Notes: generated by a model from the sequence alone, not told the origin. DNA of 8,161 nucleotides from an uncultured Terriglobus sp. (GCA_937871605.1 CALMRM010000038.1:1-8161); one strand, 5' to 3'; shown: positions 1-6,836, counted from the stretch's first letter. Numbers and translations are program-made.

Positions 1-1626
1 ATCAGCGGCGTGGTCAGCGGCTTTGGCGGCTCGAACGGCGTGGGCGACAAATATCAGGAGAAGATTCCATCGTTCTCTGACAACGTGACGCTGATCCGCG
101 GCGGGCACCAGTTCAAGTTCGGGGTGGGCTTCCAGAAGAACAACGATACCCAGCTGCAGGACGTGTACACGCAGTTCACCTTTGCCAGCATTGCCACATA
201 CACGGCGGCGCTGCAGGCCGCGCAGAGCGGCACTCCGGCAACGGACCCGCGCTTGCACGGGTACACCACCATCAATGCCTCGCTGGGCCGCCCGGGCGCG
301 GGCTATCAGACGATCTTCTTCGACCTGTTTGCGCAGGACACCTGGCAGCTGACGCCGAAGCTGGTGGCGAACTACGGTGTGCGCTACGACCAGTACCGCG
401 CGCCCAGCGCTATTCCAAACGCGCGGCTGGTGGAGACGCAAAGCTTCCGCACGCCCATGGCTAATTTCGCGCCGCGCCTGGGCCTGGCGTACACGCCGCA
501 GGCCGGCACCGTTGTGCGGCTCAGCGGCGGTATGTTTTACGAGTCCACACCCACCAACACCTACTTCAACCCGCTCTACAGCAACGGCGACCCCACCAGC
601 GGCAACCTGATCGCCTCGCTCAGCGGCTCCGCTGGTCCAGCTTTTCCGAACACGTTCAACACGTCTACCGCGATTTCAACGACCGTGCTGACGCCCTACG
701 CGCTGACGCCGCGCTTTAAGAACGAGTACACCTGGAACTTCAACGCACAGGTGGAGCAGGCGATGGGCAAAAGCGACGCGCTAACCATCGGCTATGTGCG
801 CACAGCGGCGCGCAACCTGCAATTCCTGCGCAGCAGCAACCTCATCAATCCCACGGGCTTTCTTGCGGACGGGCGTCCTGTCTACAATCCGACTCCTGTA
901 GCCGGCAACGCCGTGACCGGTGTGCTGCCCAACCGTGCCAACACGAGCTACAACAACATCAACTACATCGATATTGGTGCCAACTCCGGCTACAACGCGC
1001 TCATCACGAACTACACGCATCGCATGTCTGGCGGCCTTACGCTGAACGCCTCGTACACCTGGTCGCACGCCATCTCTGACGCACCAGAGGCGAACAGCTA
1101 CGAGAACTCTAACTTTATCGAAGACCCCACCAACCGCAGGCGCGACCGCGGCAACAGCTACATCAACCGGCCCAACGCGTTTACCTTTTCCGGCGTGTAC
1201 CAGCCGAACACGCACTTCAGCAATCGCTATCTGAATGGGCTGGTGGCGAACAACACCTTGACGGTGCTGGTGAACGCCAGCAGCGGCGACCAGCAAAACC
1301 TGGTCAGCAACCTGAACCTGAATGGCGACGCGCGCTCCGCGGGCCAACAGCGGCCGCTGTTTGTGGGCCGCAACACGCTGCGCGGGCCCAACATCTACCA
1401 GGCGGATGCACGCTTCACCCGCACCTTTGGCACCTTTTTTGAGCGGGTGCAGCCGCAGATCTTTGTGGAAGCCAACAATTTCCTGAACCGGTCAAACTTC
1501 ACTTCGATCAACACCACTGCCACCACCAACACGGCGGGCGTCATCACCGCCAATCCATCGCTGGTGCCCACGGCATCGGTCCTGGAAGCGCGCATTCTGC
1601 AGTTCGGCGCACGCATCGCGTTCTAG
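1..1626 (+). CDS. TonB-dependent receptor, Oar-like, C-terminal half (5' truncated by window edge)
   Basis: Outer-membrane beta-barrel of the large TonB-dependent receptor family (carboxypeptidase-regulatory-like/Oar type) that is greatly expanded in Acidobacteria. Such proteins take up a large substrate, often a glycan or siderophore, using TonB energy; the ligand cannot be told here. The frame is open from base 1, so about 541 residues of a protein that usually exceeds 1,000 are present, and the N-terminal regulatory-like and plug domains lie outside. What is visible is repeated amphipathic aromatic beta-strand sequence: FDLFAQDTWQLTPKL followed by NYGVRYDQYRAP, then LTLNASYTWSHAISDA, RRRDRGNSYINRPNAF and VEANNFLNRSNFTSINTT. 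All are typical of this group. The protein ends LQFGARIAF, a barrel-type C-terminus with terminal Phe recognised by the BAM machinery. An internal GTG at position 10 is not the real start. The stop is TAG at 1624. Confidence 0.9.
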   Translation: MSGVVSGFGGSNGVGDKYQEKIPSFSDNVTLIRGGHQFKFGVGFQKNNDTQLQDVYTQFTFASIATYTAALQAAQSGTPATDPRLHGYTTINASLGRPGAGYQTIFFDLFAQDTWQLTPKLVANYGVRYDQYRAPSAIPNARLVETQSFRTPMANFAPRLGLAYTPQAGTVVRLSGGMFYESTPTNTYFNPLYSNGDPTSGNLIASLSGSAGPAFPNTFNTSTAISTTVLTPYALTPRFKNEYTWNFNAQVEQAMGKSDALTIGYVRTAARNLQFLRSSNLINPTGFLADGRPVYNPTPVAGNAVTGVLPNRANTSYNNINYIDIGANSGYNALITNYTHRMSGGLTLNASYTWSHAISDAPEANSYENSNFIEDPTNRRRDRGNSYINRPNAFTFSGVYQPNTHFSNRYLNGLVANNTLTVLVNASSGDQQNLVSNLNLNGDARSAGQQRPLFVGRNTLRGPNIYQADARFTRTFGTFFERVQPQIFVEANNFLNRSNFTSINTTATTNTAGVITANPSLVPTASVLEARILQFGARIAF

Positions 1627-1650
1627 GCGGAGCTGGTCTTCGCCTACCAG

Positions 1651-1683
1651 GGGGAGGAGCCGTGCGTTGACACGGCCCTCTCC
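1651..1683 (+). terminator. GC-rich hairpin after the TonB receptor gene, possible terminator
   Basis: A 6-bp perfect stem (GCCGTG at 1659-1664 with CACGGC at 1671-1676, loop CGTTGA) extends, across a single bulged A at 1658, by seven more pairs (1651-1657 with 1677-1683, one of them G-T). It lies 25 nt past the receptor stop codon and 20 nt before the antitoxin start. No run of T follows (the next bases are GCATCTCT), so it is not a classical intrinsic terminator. It may slow polymerase or protect the 3' end of the upstream mRNA. Confidence 0.45.
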
Positions 1684-1702
1684 GCATCTCTAGGCTCAAG
1701 AA

Positions 1703-1951
1703 ATGGAAGTACACCTCACTCCCGATCTGCAGGCGAAGCTGGACCAACTGGCCGGGGCGACCGGCCGCCCACAAGGCGAGTTTGTCCTGGAGGCTGTGGC
1801 AGGGTACTTTGACCAGATGGAGCAGGTGCGTCAAACCCTGGATCGTCGGTACGACGAGCTAAGGAACGGCAGCGTTCAGCTCTTAGACGGCGAGACAGCG
1901 TTCGCGCAGTTACGCGCAAAGGGTGAGGCGCGGCGCAGTCAGCGTCTGTGA
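1703..1951 (+). CDS. ParD/CopG-like antitoxin of a type II toxin-antitoxin pair
   Basis: An 82-residue protein. The N-terminus MEVHLTPDLQAKLDQLA reads as the beta-strand plus first helix of a ribbon-helix-helix DNA-binding fold. A second helix follows (EFVLEAVAGYFDQME, about residues 26-40), then a charged C-terminal tail ending RAKGEARRSQRL. In this family the RHH dimer represses its own operon and the tail wraps around and neutralises the toxin. The tail segment GSVQLLDGETAFAQL resembles the conserved tail of antitoxins paired with RelE/ParE toxins. Its TGA overlaps the GTG start of the toxin at 1948-1951, so translation is likely coupled. The Shine-Dalgarno sequence before the ATG is weak. 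The family is assigned by pattern recognition, and ParD versus other RHH antitoxins is not settled. Confidence 0.85.
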   Translation: MEVHLTPDLQAKLDQLAGATGRPQGEFVLEAVAGYFDQMEQVRQTLDRRYDELRNGSVQLLDGETAFAQLRAKGEARRSQRL

Positions 1952-2262
1952 AGACGTTTCAGCTTCATCCAGAGGCTTACAGCGATCTGGATGAGATTTG
2001 GGAGTACCTTGCGCTCAAGGACCTGGACGCCGCAGACCGGGTGGTGGAAGCGATCGAGCGTAGTATTCAGGGCCTCGTTCTGCTACCTCATCAGGGTCAC
2101 TTCCGTCCAGACCTGACCAGCCGCCCGCTCCGGTTCAGCCGTTGCTTCGATTACCTTATTGCCTACGCACCTGACGAGCGACCGCTGTGGGTAGTCGCGG
2201 TACTCCATGGCAGGCGCAATCCGCGTGTACTTTCCGCGCTGCTCGGAGAGCGGCAGCAGTAG
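1948..2262 (+). CDS. RelE/ParE-family toxin
   Basis: A 104-residue protein of normal size for the RelE/ParE superfamily. The N-terminus has the typical strand plus two-helix hairpin (HPEAYSDLDEIWEYLA, then a helix AADRVVEAIERSIQGL), followed by LVLLPHQGHFRPDL. The C-terminal beta-sheet contains RPLRFSRCFDYLIAY and VVAVLHGRRNPR, the classic ParE-like ending. ParE members poison DNA gyrase and RelE members cut ribosome-bound mRNA; the sequence resembles the ParE side but does not prove the target. The start is GTG and overlaps the antitoxin stop by four bases (GTGA), the usual arrangement for keeping antitoxin in excess. The gene ends 92 bp before the lyase gene and looks like a self-contained module dropped between unrelated genes. 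Confidence 0.88.
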   Translation: MKTFQLHPEAYSDLDEIWEYLALKDLDAADRVVEAIERSIQGLVLLPHQGHFRPDLTSRPLRFSRCFDYLIAYAPDERPLWVVAVLHGRRNPRVLSALLGERQQ

Positions 2263-2354
2263 TCACCGCGCTTTGAATCGCTCTGTAACAGGCAGCGGGT
2301 GCGCCACGGCTCGATGAGGCGTGACGATTCGCTGAGTCGCTATCCTGAAAGACG

Positions 2355-3824
2355 ATGCAAGCCGCGCCCTCCGCCTTTCCCGCCGCCGTCTACCGCGATC
2401 AGGTCCTCACGCATATCTTTGCCGATGCGCAGCGATTGTTTCTGCCGTCGCTGCTGGAGATCGATCGCGCGCACCTGGTGATGCTGCGAGCGCAGGGCAT
2501 CGTGTCCGCGGAGACGGCTACTGCCTGTGCGCGCGGGCTGCGCCTGCTGGATGTGGAGGCGCTGCGTACCGCGGCCTACGACGGCACGGTGGAGGACCTG
2601 TTCTTCCTGGTGGAGCGGCAGCTTGCCGACAGCGTCGGCTCAGATGACGCGGGCCGCCTGCACACGGCGCGCTCACGCAACGACATCGACCTTTCCATGT
2701 ACCGCATGGTGCTGCGGGAGAACCTGCTGCGAGCCTTGTCGGCTTCGCAAGAACTGCGTGGCGTGCTGCTGCAGATTGCAGGCGAACATACCGCGACCGT
2801 GATGCCCGCGTACACCCACAACCAGCCCGCGCAGCCCACCACGTTGGCGCACTACGTGCTGGCGTACGTGGAGGTGCTGGAGCGCGACGCGGAGCGCCTG
2901 CTGAGCTGTTATGCGCGCGTCAATCGATGTCCGCTGGGCGCGTGTGCCATCACGACCACGGGTTTTCCCATCGACCGTCACCTCACCGCGGAACTCCTTG
3001 GCTTTAGCGGCCTTGTGATCAACAGCTATGGCGCTATCGCCGCGGTGGACTACGTTGCAGAGGCGTGCAGCGTGCTGGCCACGGCCATGCTCAGCCTGGG
3101 GCGCTTTGCGCAGGATATGCTGCTTTGGTCCACGGCAGAGTTCGGCTTCCTGCGGCTGTCAGACGGCTACGTGCAGATCAGCAGCATCATGCCGCAAAAG
3201 CGCAACCCGGTGCCGCTGGAGCATGTGCGGGTGCTGGCTTCGCGTGCGCTGAACGAGTCGCAATCCGTGCTGGGTGCGCTGCATAACACGCCCTTTGCCG
3301 ACATGAACGACGGTGAAGATAGCCTGCAGCCGCTGGTGGCGCTGGCGTGGTCCGACGCGCAGCGCGCCCTGAGCCTGTTGGCAGGTGCGCTCAGTGAGGC
3401 AAGCTTCGACACGGCCCGTATGCGGCAGCGGGCGGGCGGCAGCTTTCTGACCGTGACTGAAGTCGCGGACACGCTGGTGCGGCGCTGTGGCATACCATTC
3501 AGCAGCGCACATGGACTGGTAGCCGCGGCCGTGAAAGCGGCAAGCGGTGACGACGCTGATGCGCTAGCTGCGGACCTGTACGCACGTACCACTGCGGCTG
3601 CTATGTGCATCACGCACGAGGAAGTGCGGCATGCACTGGATCCGGAACACTTCGTCGCGCTGCGGTCGGTGCCGGGCGGTCCGGCGCTGGCGGCCATCAT
3701 GCCAGAGTTGGAGCGCGCCGCGGCGCAGCTTGCCGCGGACGGTGCCTCTGTGGCAAAACAGCAGGCACACCTGGCGGCAGCGCACGACCTCCTGCTGCAA
3801 CGCTGCGCCGCTCTGGAAGCGTAG
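2355..3824 (+). CDS. argininosuccinate lyase superfamily enzyme (ArgH-like paralogue)
   Basis: A 489-residue enzyme of the aspartase/fumarase superfamily, mostly helical, cytosolic and probably tetrameric; canonical members are about 460 residues. ArgH splits argininosuccinate into arginine and fumarate. Visible family signatures are GRLHTARSRND (residues 100-110, substrate binding), YTHNQPAQPTT (153-163, the catalytic Thr-His region), FPIDRHLTAELLGF (204-217), and the superfamily signature loop ISSIMPQKRNP (275-285) carrying the catalytic Ser. Several blocks differ from textbook ArgH. SRND is followed by IDLSMYRM rather than the usual QVATDL, NSYGAIAAVDYV (223-234) replaces the usual LDAVSDRDF block, and NTPFADMNDGED (311-322) replaces the YNKDLQEDK block. 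This matches a paralogous ArgH-like group often annotated simply as argininosuccinate lyase, so the substrate may differ. No other arginine-pathway gene is nearby. The ATG is preceded by GAAAG, a fair ribosome site. Confidence 0.87.
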   Translation: MQAAPSAFPAAVYRDQVLTHIFADAQRLFLPSLLEIDRAHLVMLRAQGIVSAETATACARGLRLLDVEALRTAAYDGTVEDLFFLVERQLADSVGSDDAGRLHTARSRNDIDLSMYRMVLRENLLRALSASQELRGVLLQIAGEHTATVMPAYTHNQPAQPTTLAHYVLAYVEVLERDAERLLSCYARVNRCPLGACAITTTGFPIDRHLTAELLGFSGLVINSYGAIAAVDYVAEACSVLATAMLSLGRFAQDMLLWSTAEFGFLRLSDGYVQISSIMPQKRNPVPLEHVRVLASRALNESQSVLGALHNTPFADMNDGEDSLQPLVALAWSDAQRALSLLAGALSEASFDTARMRQRAGGSFLTVTEVADTLVRRCGIPFSSAHGLVAAAVKAASGDDADALAADLYARTTAAAMCITHEEVRHALDPEHFVALRSVPGGPALAAIMPELERAAAQLAADGASVAKQQAHLAAAHDLLLQRCAALEA

Positions 3825-3962
3825 AACTCGCGAAACTTGAACCAGCACCAGCACCAACACGTCAGGGCATGACGCTCACTTGGCTCGCAGGCCATCAATA
3901 CTGCTGGGAGTCTGCTTTGCGAGGACCTGATGGGGCAGGCGGTCGCCTACGTCTACACTCCT

Positions 3963-3999
3963 GCGTCCTTTGTGTGCACTTCCTCAGCGTCCTCTGCGT
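3963..3999. repeat. short degenerate direct repeat in the convergent spacer
   Basis: Two 13-nt units, GCGTCCTTTGTGT at 3963-3975 and GCGTCCTCTGCGT at 3987-3999, match at 11 of 13 positions with a 24-nt period. They sit in the 211-bp spacer (3825-4035) between two converging genes. The wording resembles short GCGTCCTCTGCGT-type elements that recur between genes in many bacterial genomes, but copy number cannot be judged from one window. The rest of the spacer has a small hairpin (CGTCA at 3860-3864 with TGACG at 3870-3874) and no clear coding sequence or T-tailed terminator. Confidence 0.3.
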
Positions 4000-4035
4000 T
4001 CTGTTTGCATCGACTCGCGGCAACGGTTTAAGGGA

Positions 4036-5298
4036 CTATGAACTCAGCCGCTTGCGTGGAGCACCGCCCGGCGCTTTCATGAATGGGTCCAGCCCGGGTG
4101 GTGTGGGGCGAAACTCCGGCCGTGCCCAGCCCAGAGCGTGCAGGATGCCGCTGAGTTCGTAGGCGCTCTGCGGGCGGCCAGCCGGATCGACGCTCAGCAG
4201 CTTGGTCAGCAGCAGCCGCAGCGGGTCTGCCTCGTGCACCGTCTCCGGCATCTGCCAGTCACCAGCGCGATGCCGTGCGTGGATCGCCTCCAGGGTGTCC
4301 GCGTGGAAGGCCGGTCGATTGCTGAGGCACTCGCACAAGACCGAGCCCAGAGAGTACAGATCGCTGCGCGTGTCCAGCGGCTGCCCCAACAGTTGCTCGG
4401 GGCTGTTGTACAGCGGCGTGCCACTGGCGTAGGGGCGGTCCTGTGGGCCGCGTGCCTGCGAAATGCCCAGGTCCAGCAGACGGTATTGCCCGTAGATGTC
4501 CAGGCGGATGTTGCCAGGCGTCAGGTCGCCGTGGACGATGTCGAGCGACTCCGCGTGGCACAGGAGGCTGCTGATCTGCGCGGCGATCTGCAACGTCTCC
4601 TCGCGCGACAGCGGACCGGCCTTGAGCAGCACACGGTCCAGGTCTGCGCCGTCGATGTACGGCATCAGCAGGTAGAACAGGTCCTCGCCCTCGCCAAAGT
4701 CGAAGACCGGCACGGCGTTGGGGTGGTTGCCGAGCTGCGCGGCATAGGCCGCTTCCATGCGAAAGCCCGCGACTACGCCAGGCTTCCCGACCAGCTCCGG
4801 GTGCAGCACCTTGGCCACAAACAGGCCGCCATGCAGGCGATGCCGCAGCAGAAAAATGGTGGCCATGCCGCCAATGGCGATGGGCTTTTGCACAAGAAAG
4901 CGATTCCCCAACACAGTCTGCAGCCGGGCTGTCAGCGCATGCGCCTCCGCCGGCGCTGCTACTGAAGGCGTCGCAGGGCTCGAGGGTGCCAGGTCAGGTG
5001 GTTGGGATGAAGCCGGGCCATGCTCCCCCTCCAACGTAGGGGCTCCGGTAGCCGGTTGGTTTATAGCTTCCGCACCCTGATTTGCAGCAGAGGGAGACGC
5101 GTTGTTCTGCGCGCTGCCCGGCCCCGGCGCGTTGGGTTCGTGCGCGCTTTGCGTTGCCACGTCAGTGCTCTGTGCTGCGAGGGCTGCGCGTGGGGCCTCG
5201 TTGAGGCTGCCCGACTCTGGCTGGTCATCGCTGCCCACCTGCTGGGTGTCAGGATCGTTGTTGCGTGTTTTTGACCAGCGCAGTCCCAACCCGATCAT
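4036..5298 (-). CDS. Hanks-type Ser/Thr protein kinase with disordered N-terminal extension
   Basis: A 420-residue PknB-like kinase and the last gene of the ubiquitin-like operon. Residues about 12-120 are low complexity, rich in Ala, Pro, Ser, Gln and Asn, and probably disordered. The kinase domain spans about 133-390: glycine-rich loop AIGGMATIF (141-149), catalytic Lys in FVAKVLHP (K163), helix-C Glu candidate E182, catalytic loop VHGDLTPGN (D258, N263), DLG (276-278) in place of DFG, SPE (299-301) in place of APE, and SDLYSLG (312-318). All ATP- and metal-binding residues are present, so it should be active. Having HGD instead of HRD makes it a non-RD kinase, usually not dependent on activation-loop phosphorylation. 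No membrane segment or PASTA sensor domain is seen, unlike many bacterial kinases. Its ATG overlaps the E2 stop (ATGA), so it is made with the conjugation enzymes. Substrates are unknown; the Ubl, E2, RING protein or conjugation targets are candidates by context. Confidence 0.92.
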   Translation of the reverse strand: MIGLGLRWSKTRNNDPDTQQVGSDDQPESGSLNEAPRAALAAQSTDVATQSAHEPNAPGPGSAQNNASPSAANQGAEAINQPATGAPTLEGEHGPASSQPPDLAPSSPATPSVAAPAEAHALTARLQTVLGNRFLVQKPIAIGGMATIFLLRHRLHGGLFVAKVLHPELVGKPGVVAGFRMEAAYAAQLGNHPNAVPVFDFGEGEDLFYLLMPYIDGADLDRVLLKAGPLSREETLQIAAQISSLLCHAESLDIVHGDLTPGNIRLDIYGQYRLLDLGISQARGPQDRPYASGTPLYNSPEQLLGQPLDTRSDLYSLGSVLCECLSNRPAFHADTLEAIHARHRAGDWQMPETVHEADPLRLLLTKLLSVDPAGRPQSAYELSGILHALGWARPEFRPTPPGLDPFMKAPGGAPRKRLSS

Positions 5299-5819
5299 TG
5301 CAGCCGACGCCTCCGCCCCATGTCAGCCTGCCGGGGAGCCTCCACCTGCTGGACCCCGAGCAGTGGCATGGCGCTTGCAGCGGTACGTGGTGCAGCCAAG
5401 GCCTCGGGCTGCATCACGTGCCGCGGCTCCGTGTTCTGCAACTGGCCCGCCAGCATGGCCACCAGCTTATGCAGTGCGTGCTCCACCGTATTGCTCACGC
5501 GGTGCCGGTCCCACAGGCAAACAAACCCGGTCTCCGGGTGGATGTTGGGGTGGACCGTTGCTCGCGCAAGAAACATCTCCATGGGGACTGCGGGAAAGTG
5601 TACCGGGAAATCGATGTGCAGGTCATGTCTTGCAATCAGACATGGCAACGTAGTGCCAGCCGCCATGGAGGACGGACCGTGCAGCACCAGCGAAATCGTG
5701 CCGCCTTCCGCTGCTACGTCCAGGATGCGGCCGGGGTTGCGCGCCGCCAGCGCGTGCAGCAGCTCCACTTCACTGCGGAAACGGCGCGTGTACAGGTCGG
5801 TCACGGCAGTGCCTGTCAT
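5295..5819 (-). CDS. bacterial E2-like ubiquitin-conjugating (UBC-fold) enzyme
   Basis: A 174-residue protein. Residues about 10-125 read as a UBC fold: an N-terminal helix (TRRFRSEVELLHALAARNP), beta-strands through 30-90 including the proline-rich turn HFPAVPMEMFLA (74-85), then VHPNIHPETGFVCLWD. That last block holds the HPN motif (H90-P91-N92) and the active-site Cys C101, nine residues after N92, very close to the eukaryotic E2 arrangement (HPNI, then ICL). In E2s the Asn helps form the oxyanion hole and the Cys carries the Ubl as a thioester. A helix after the Cys (NTVEHALHKLVAMLAGQ) matches the helix following the E2 active site. The tail from about 130 is low complexity and ends in basic MGRRRRLQ. 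The start ATG overlaps the Ubl stop (ATGA) with no clear Shine-Dalgarno, so translation is probably coupled to the Ubl. Confidence 0.9.
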   Translation of the reverse strand: MTGTAVTDLYTRRFRSEVELLHALAARNPGRILDVAAEGGTISLVLHGPSSMAAGTTLPCLIARHDLHIDFPVHFPAVPMEMFLARATVHPNIHPETGFVCLWDRHRVSNTVEHALHKLVAMLAGQLQNTEPRHVMQPEALAAPRTAASAMPLLGVQQVEAPRQADMGRRRRLQ

Positions 5820-6076
5820 CCATTGGTGGCAATGGTAGAGACGCGCAGGACGTCTGCGGGCCGCACACCCTGCTCGCCGAGTGGCATGGCGAAGTCCAAC
5901 GAGCGGCTGTTCCAGATGACCTCTGGTTCACCCTCACCCTTCAGCATGGAGCCGCGTTCGCGCAGGTCGAAAAGAATTTCTTCCAGCACCATGTCCAGCG
6001 TCTCGCTCTCGTCAATGTCCACATTGAACTTGATTTCGCCGTTCACAGTGTCGAAGTACATCTGGTATTTCGGCAT
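5816..6076 (-). CDS. YukD/EsaB-like ubiquitin-like protein with C-terminal glycine
   Basis: An 86-residue beta-grasp protein. The pattern is strand YQMYFDTVNG, strand EIKFNVDIDE, helix TLDMVLEEILFDLRERG, then EVIWNSRSLDFAMPLGEQGV and DVLRVST, followed by a short tail ending in Asn-Gly. The last third (a LDF-x-x-PLGEQGV-x-x-x-D-x-LRVS pattern) is typical of YukD-like Ubls. The protein stops exactly at a Gly, the residue an E1 would adenylate, so no processing protease is needed. The frame is open upstream to 6286, but that would overlap the membrane RING gene and adds low-quality sequence. The ATG at 6076 has a good AAAGGG ribosome site about six bases upstream and lies 19 nt after the RING gene stop. 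The gene sits between a RING protein and an E2, which supports a role as conjugated modifier rather than a type VII secretion accessory. No secretion genes are visible. Confidence 0.88.
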   Translation of the reverse strand: MPKYQMYFDTVNGEIKFNVDIDESETLDMVLEEILFDLRERGSMLKGEGEPEVIWNSRSLDFAMPLGEQGVRPADVLRVSTIATNG

Positions 6077-6095
6077 GGCGCCCTTTCTGCATCCG

Positions 6096-6809
6096 TTAGC
6101 GTTGCGCGGCGACCGAAGCCACGGTCTCCCTGAGCGATGCAGGAAGGTCGGGCAGGGCTGTACCGCAGCGAGCGCATTCACCGTTGTTGTGATCCCAGCA
6201 ATCGCGGCACTGCGCGCGGCGGCACTTGGGGCACAGCCGCAGGTCCACCTGGTCTGCCGCGCCCCGGCACATCTGGCAGCGGTCATGACGCGAGCGCGGA
6301 CCGGCCACGCTCATCCACCAGCGCTCGTCGGTGGGCAAGAGGTGCACACGCTGCTCCAGGCACAGCTGGCAGCGGCGGTGCTCAAAGCTCCAGCAGCGCT
6401 CTTCGCACACATGCAGGCTGCAGCGCGGGCACGTAAACACCAGCGACCCGCTGGGCAGCCGGTGGTTGCACAGGCCGCACCGAGCCTGCGATCGCCGCAC
6501 GGCATACAGCGTCAGCGCAGAACCGGCAGCCGCTGGAACAAACGTGAAGAGACCCGCAAAGTCTGGCCGAAACGCCAGGTACGATACCCCTGCTGTCACG
6601 CCGCACAGCAGTGCGCACACCAACGGCGGCACCCACACACCACCGAGCGGCACCTCCAGCCACAGCCACAGCCACGTGGCGCCCGCGCTAAACAGCAGTG
6701 CAAGCGGCAGCGCTACAGGGCCGCCGGCCAGCGCCGCGCCAAACTGCAGCGACAGCAGCAGCACCAGCACGCCACACAGCAGCGCGCCGCGCTCCAGTGG
6801 GCGACTCAT
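6096..6809 (-). CDS. membrane-anchored protein with two tandem RING-like zinc modules, candidate E3 ligase
   Basis: A 237-residue protein. Residues about 8-104 contain four hydrophobic segments (roughly 8-29, 31-52, 58-79, 84-104). Arg residues at the N-terminus (R3, R7) and after the last segment (R105, R106) suggest that both ends are cytosolic. The C-terminal half holds two eight-cysteine modules with nearly identical spacing. Module 1 is C111, C114, C127, C130, C135, C139, C147, C150 with an extra H133. Module 2 is C178, C181, C193, C196, C201, C204, C212, C215. Each has Trp right after the sixth Cys (W140, W205). The order CxxC, CxxC, C-C, CxxC matches a RING-type binuclear treble clef. 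Next to E1, E2 and Ubl genes this suggests an E3 that recruits charged E2 at the inner membrane. The start at 6809 is preferred over 6830 because GAGGT lies five bases upstream. An alternative is a structural zinc-ribbon membrane protein without E3 activity. Confidence 0.82.
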   Translation of the reverse strand: MSRPLERGALLCGVLVLLLSLQFGAALAGGPVALPLALLFSAGATWLWLWLEVPLGGVWVPPLVCALLCGVTAGVSYLAFRPDFAGLFTFVPAAAGSALTLYAVRRSQARCGLCNHRLPSGSLVFTCPRCSLHVCEERCWSFEHRRCQLCLEQRVHLLPTDERWWMSVAGPRSRHDRCQMCRGAADQVDLRLCPKCRRAQCRDCWDHNNGECARCGTALPDLPASLRETVASVAAQR

Positions 6810-6820
6810 CGAGACCTCGG
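6805..6820 (-). promoter_or_regulatory. ribosome binding site that decides the RING gene start
   Basis: On the - strand, GAGGT is followed by CTCG and then the ATG at 6809, giving normal Shine-Dalgarno spacing. The in-frame upstream ATG at 6830 has no such site, lies only six bases after the E1 stop, and would add seven residues (MHATEVS) before the membrane segment. Confidence 0.5.
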
Positions 6821-6836
6821 TTGCATGCACATAAGA

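Noticed and set aside
2263..2354. Promoter or regulatory RNA before the lyase gene
   Set aside because: A TTGAAT-like -35 at 2270 has no matching -10, and there is no stable hairpin or recognised riboswitch pattern.
3167..3898. Open frame on the - strand opposite the lyase
   Set aside because: The + strand frame carries all lyase signatures; the antisense translation is Ser/Ala/Arg/Cys-rich with no domain.
4138..4965. Open frame on the + strand opposite the kinase
   Set aside because: Antisense shadow of the kinase catalytic domain; low-complexity Gln/Val/Arg translation with no motif.
6077..6286. 70-residue N-terminal extension of the Ubl
   Set aside because: It would lie inside the RING gene coding region, and a good ribosome site precedes the ATG at 6076.
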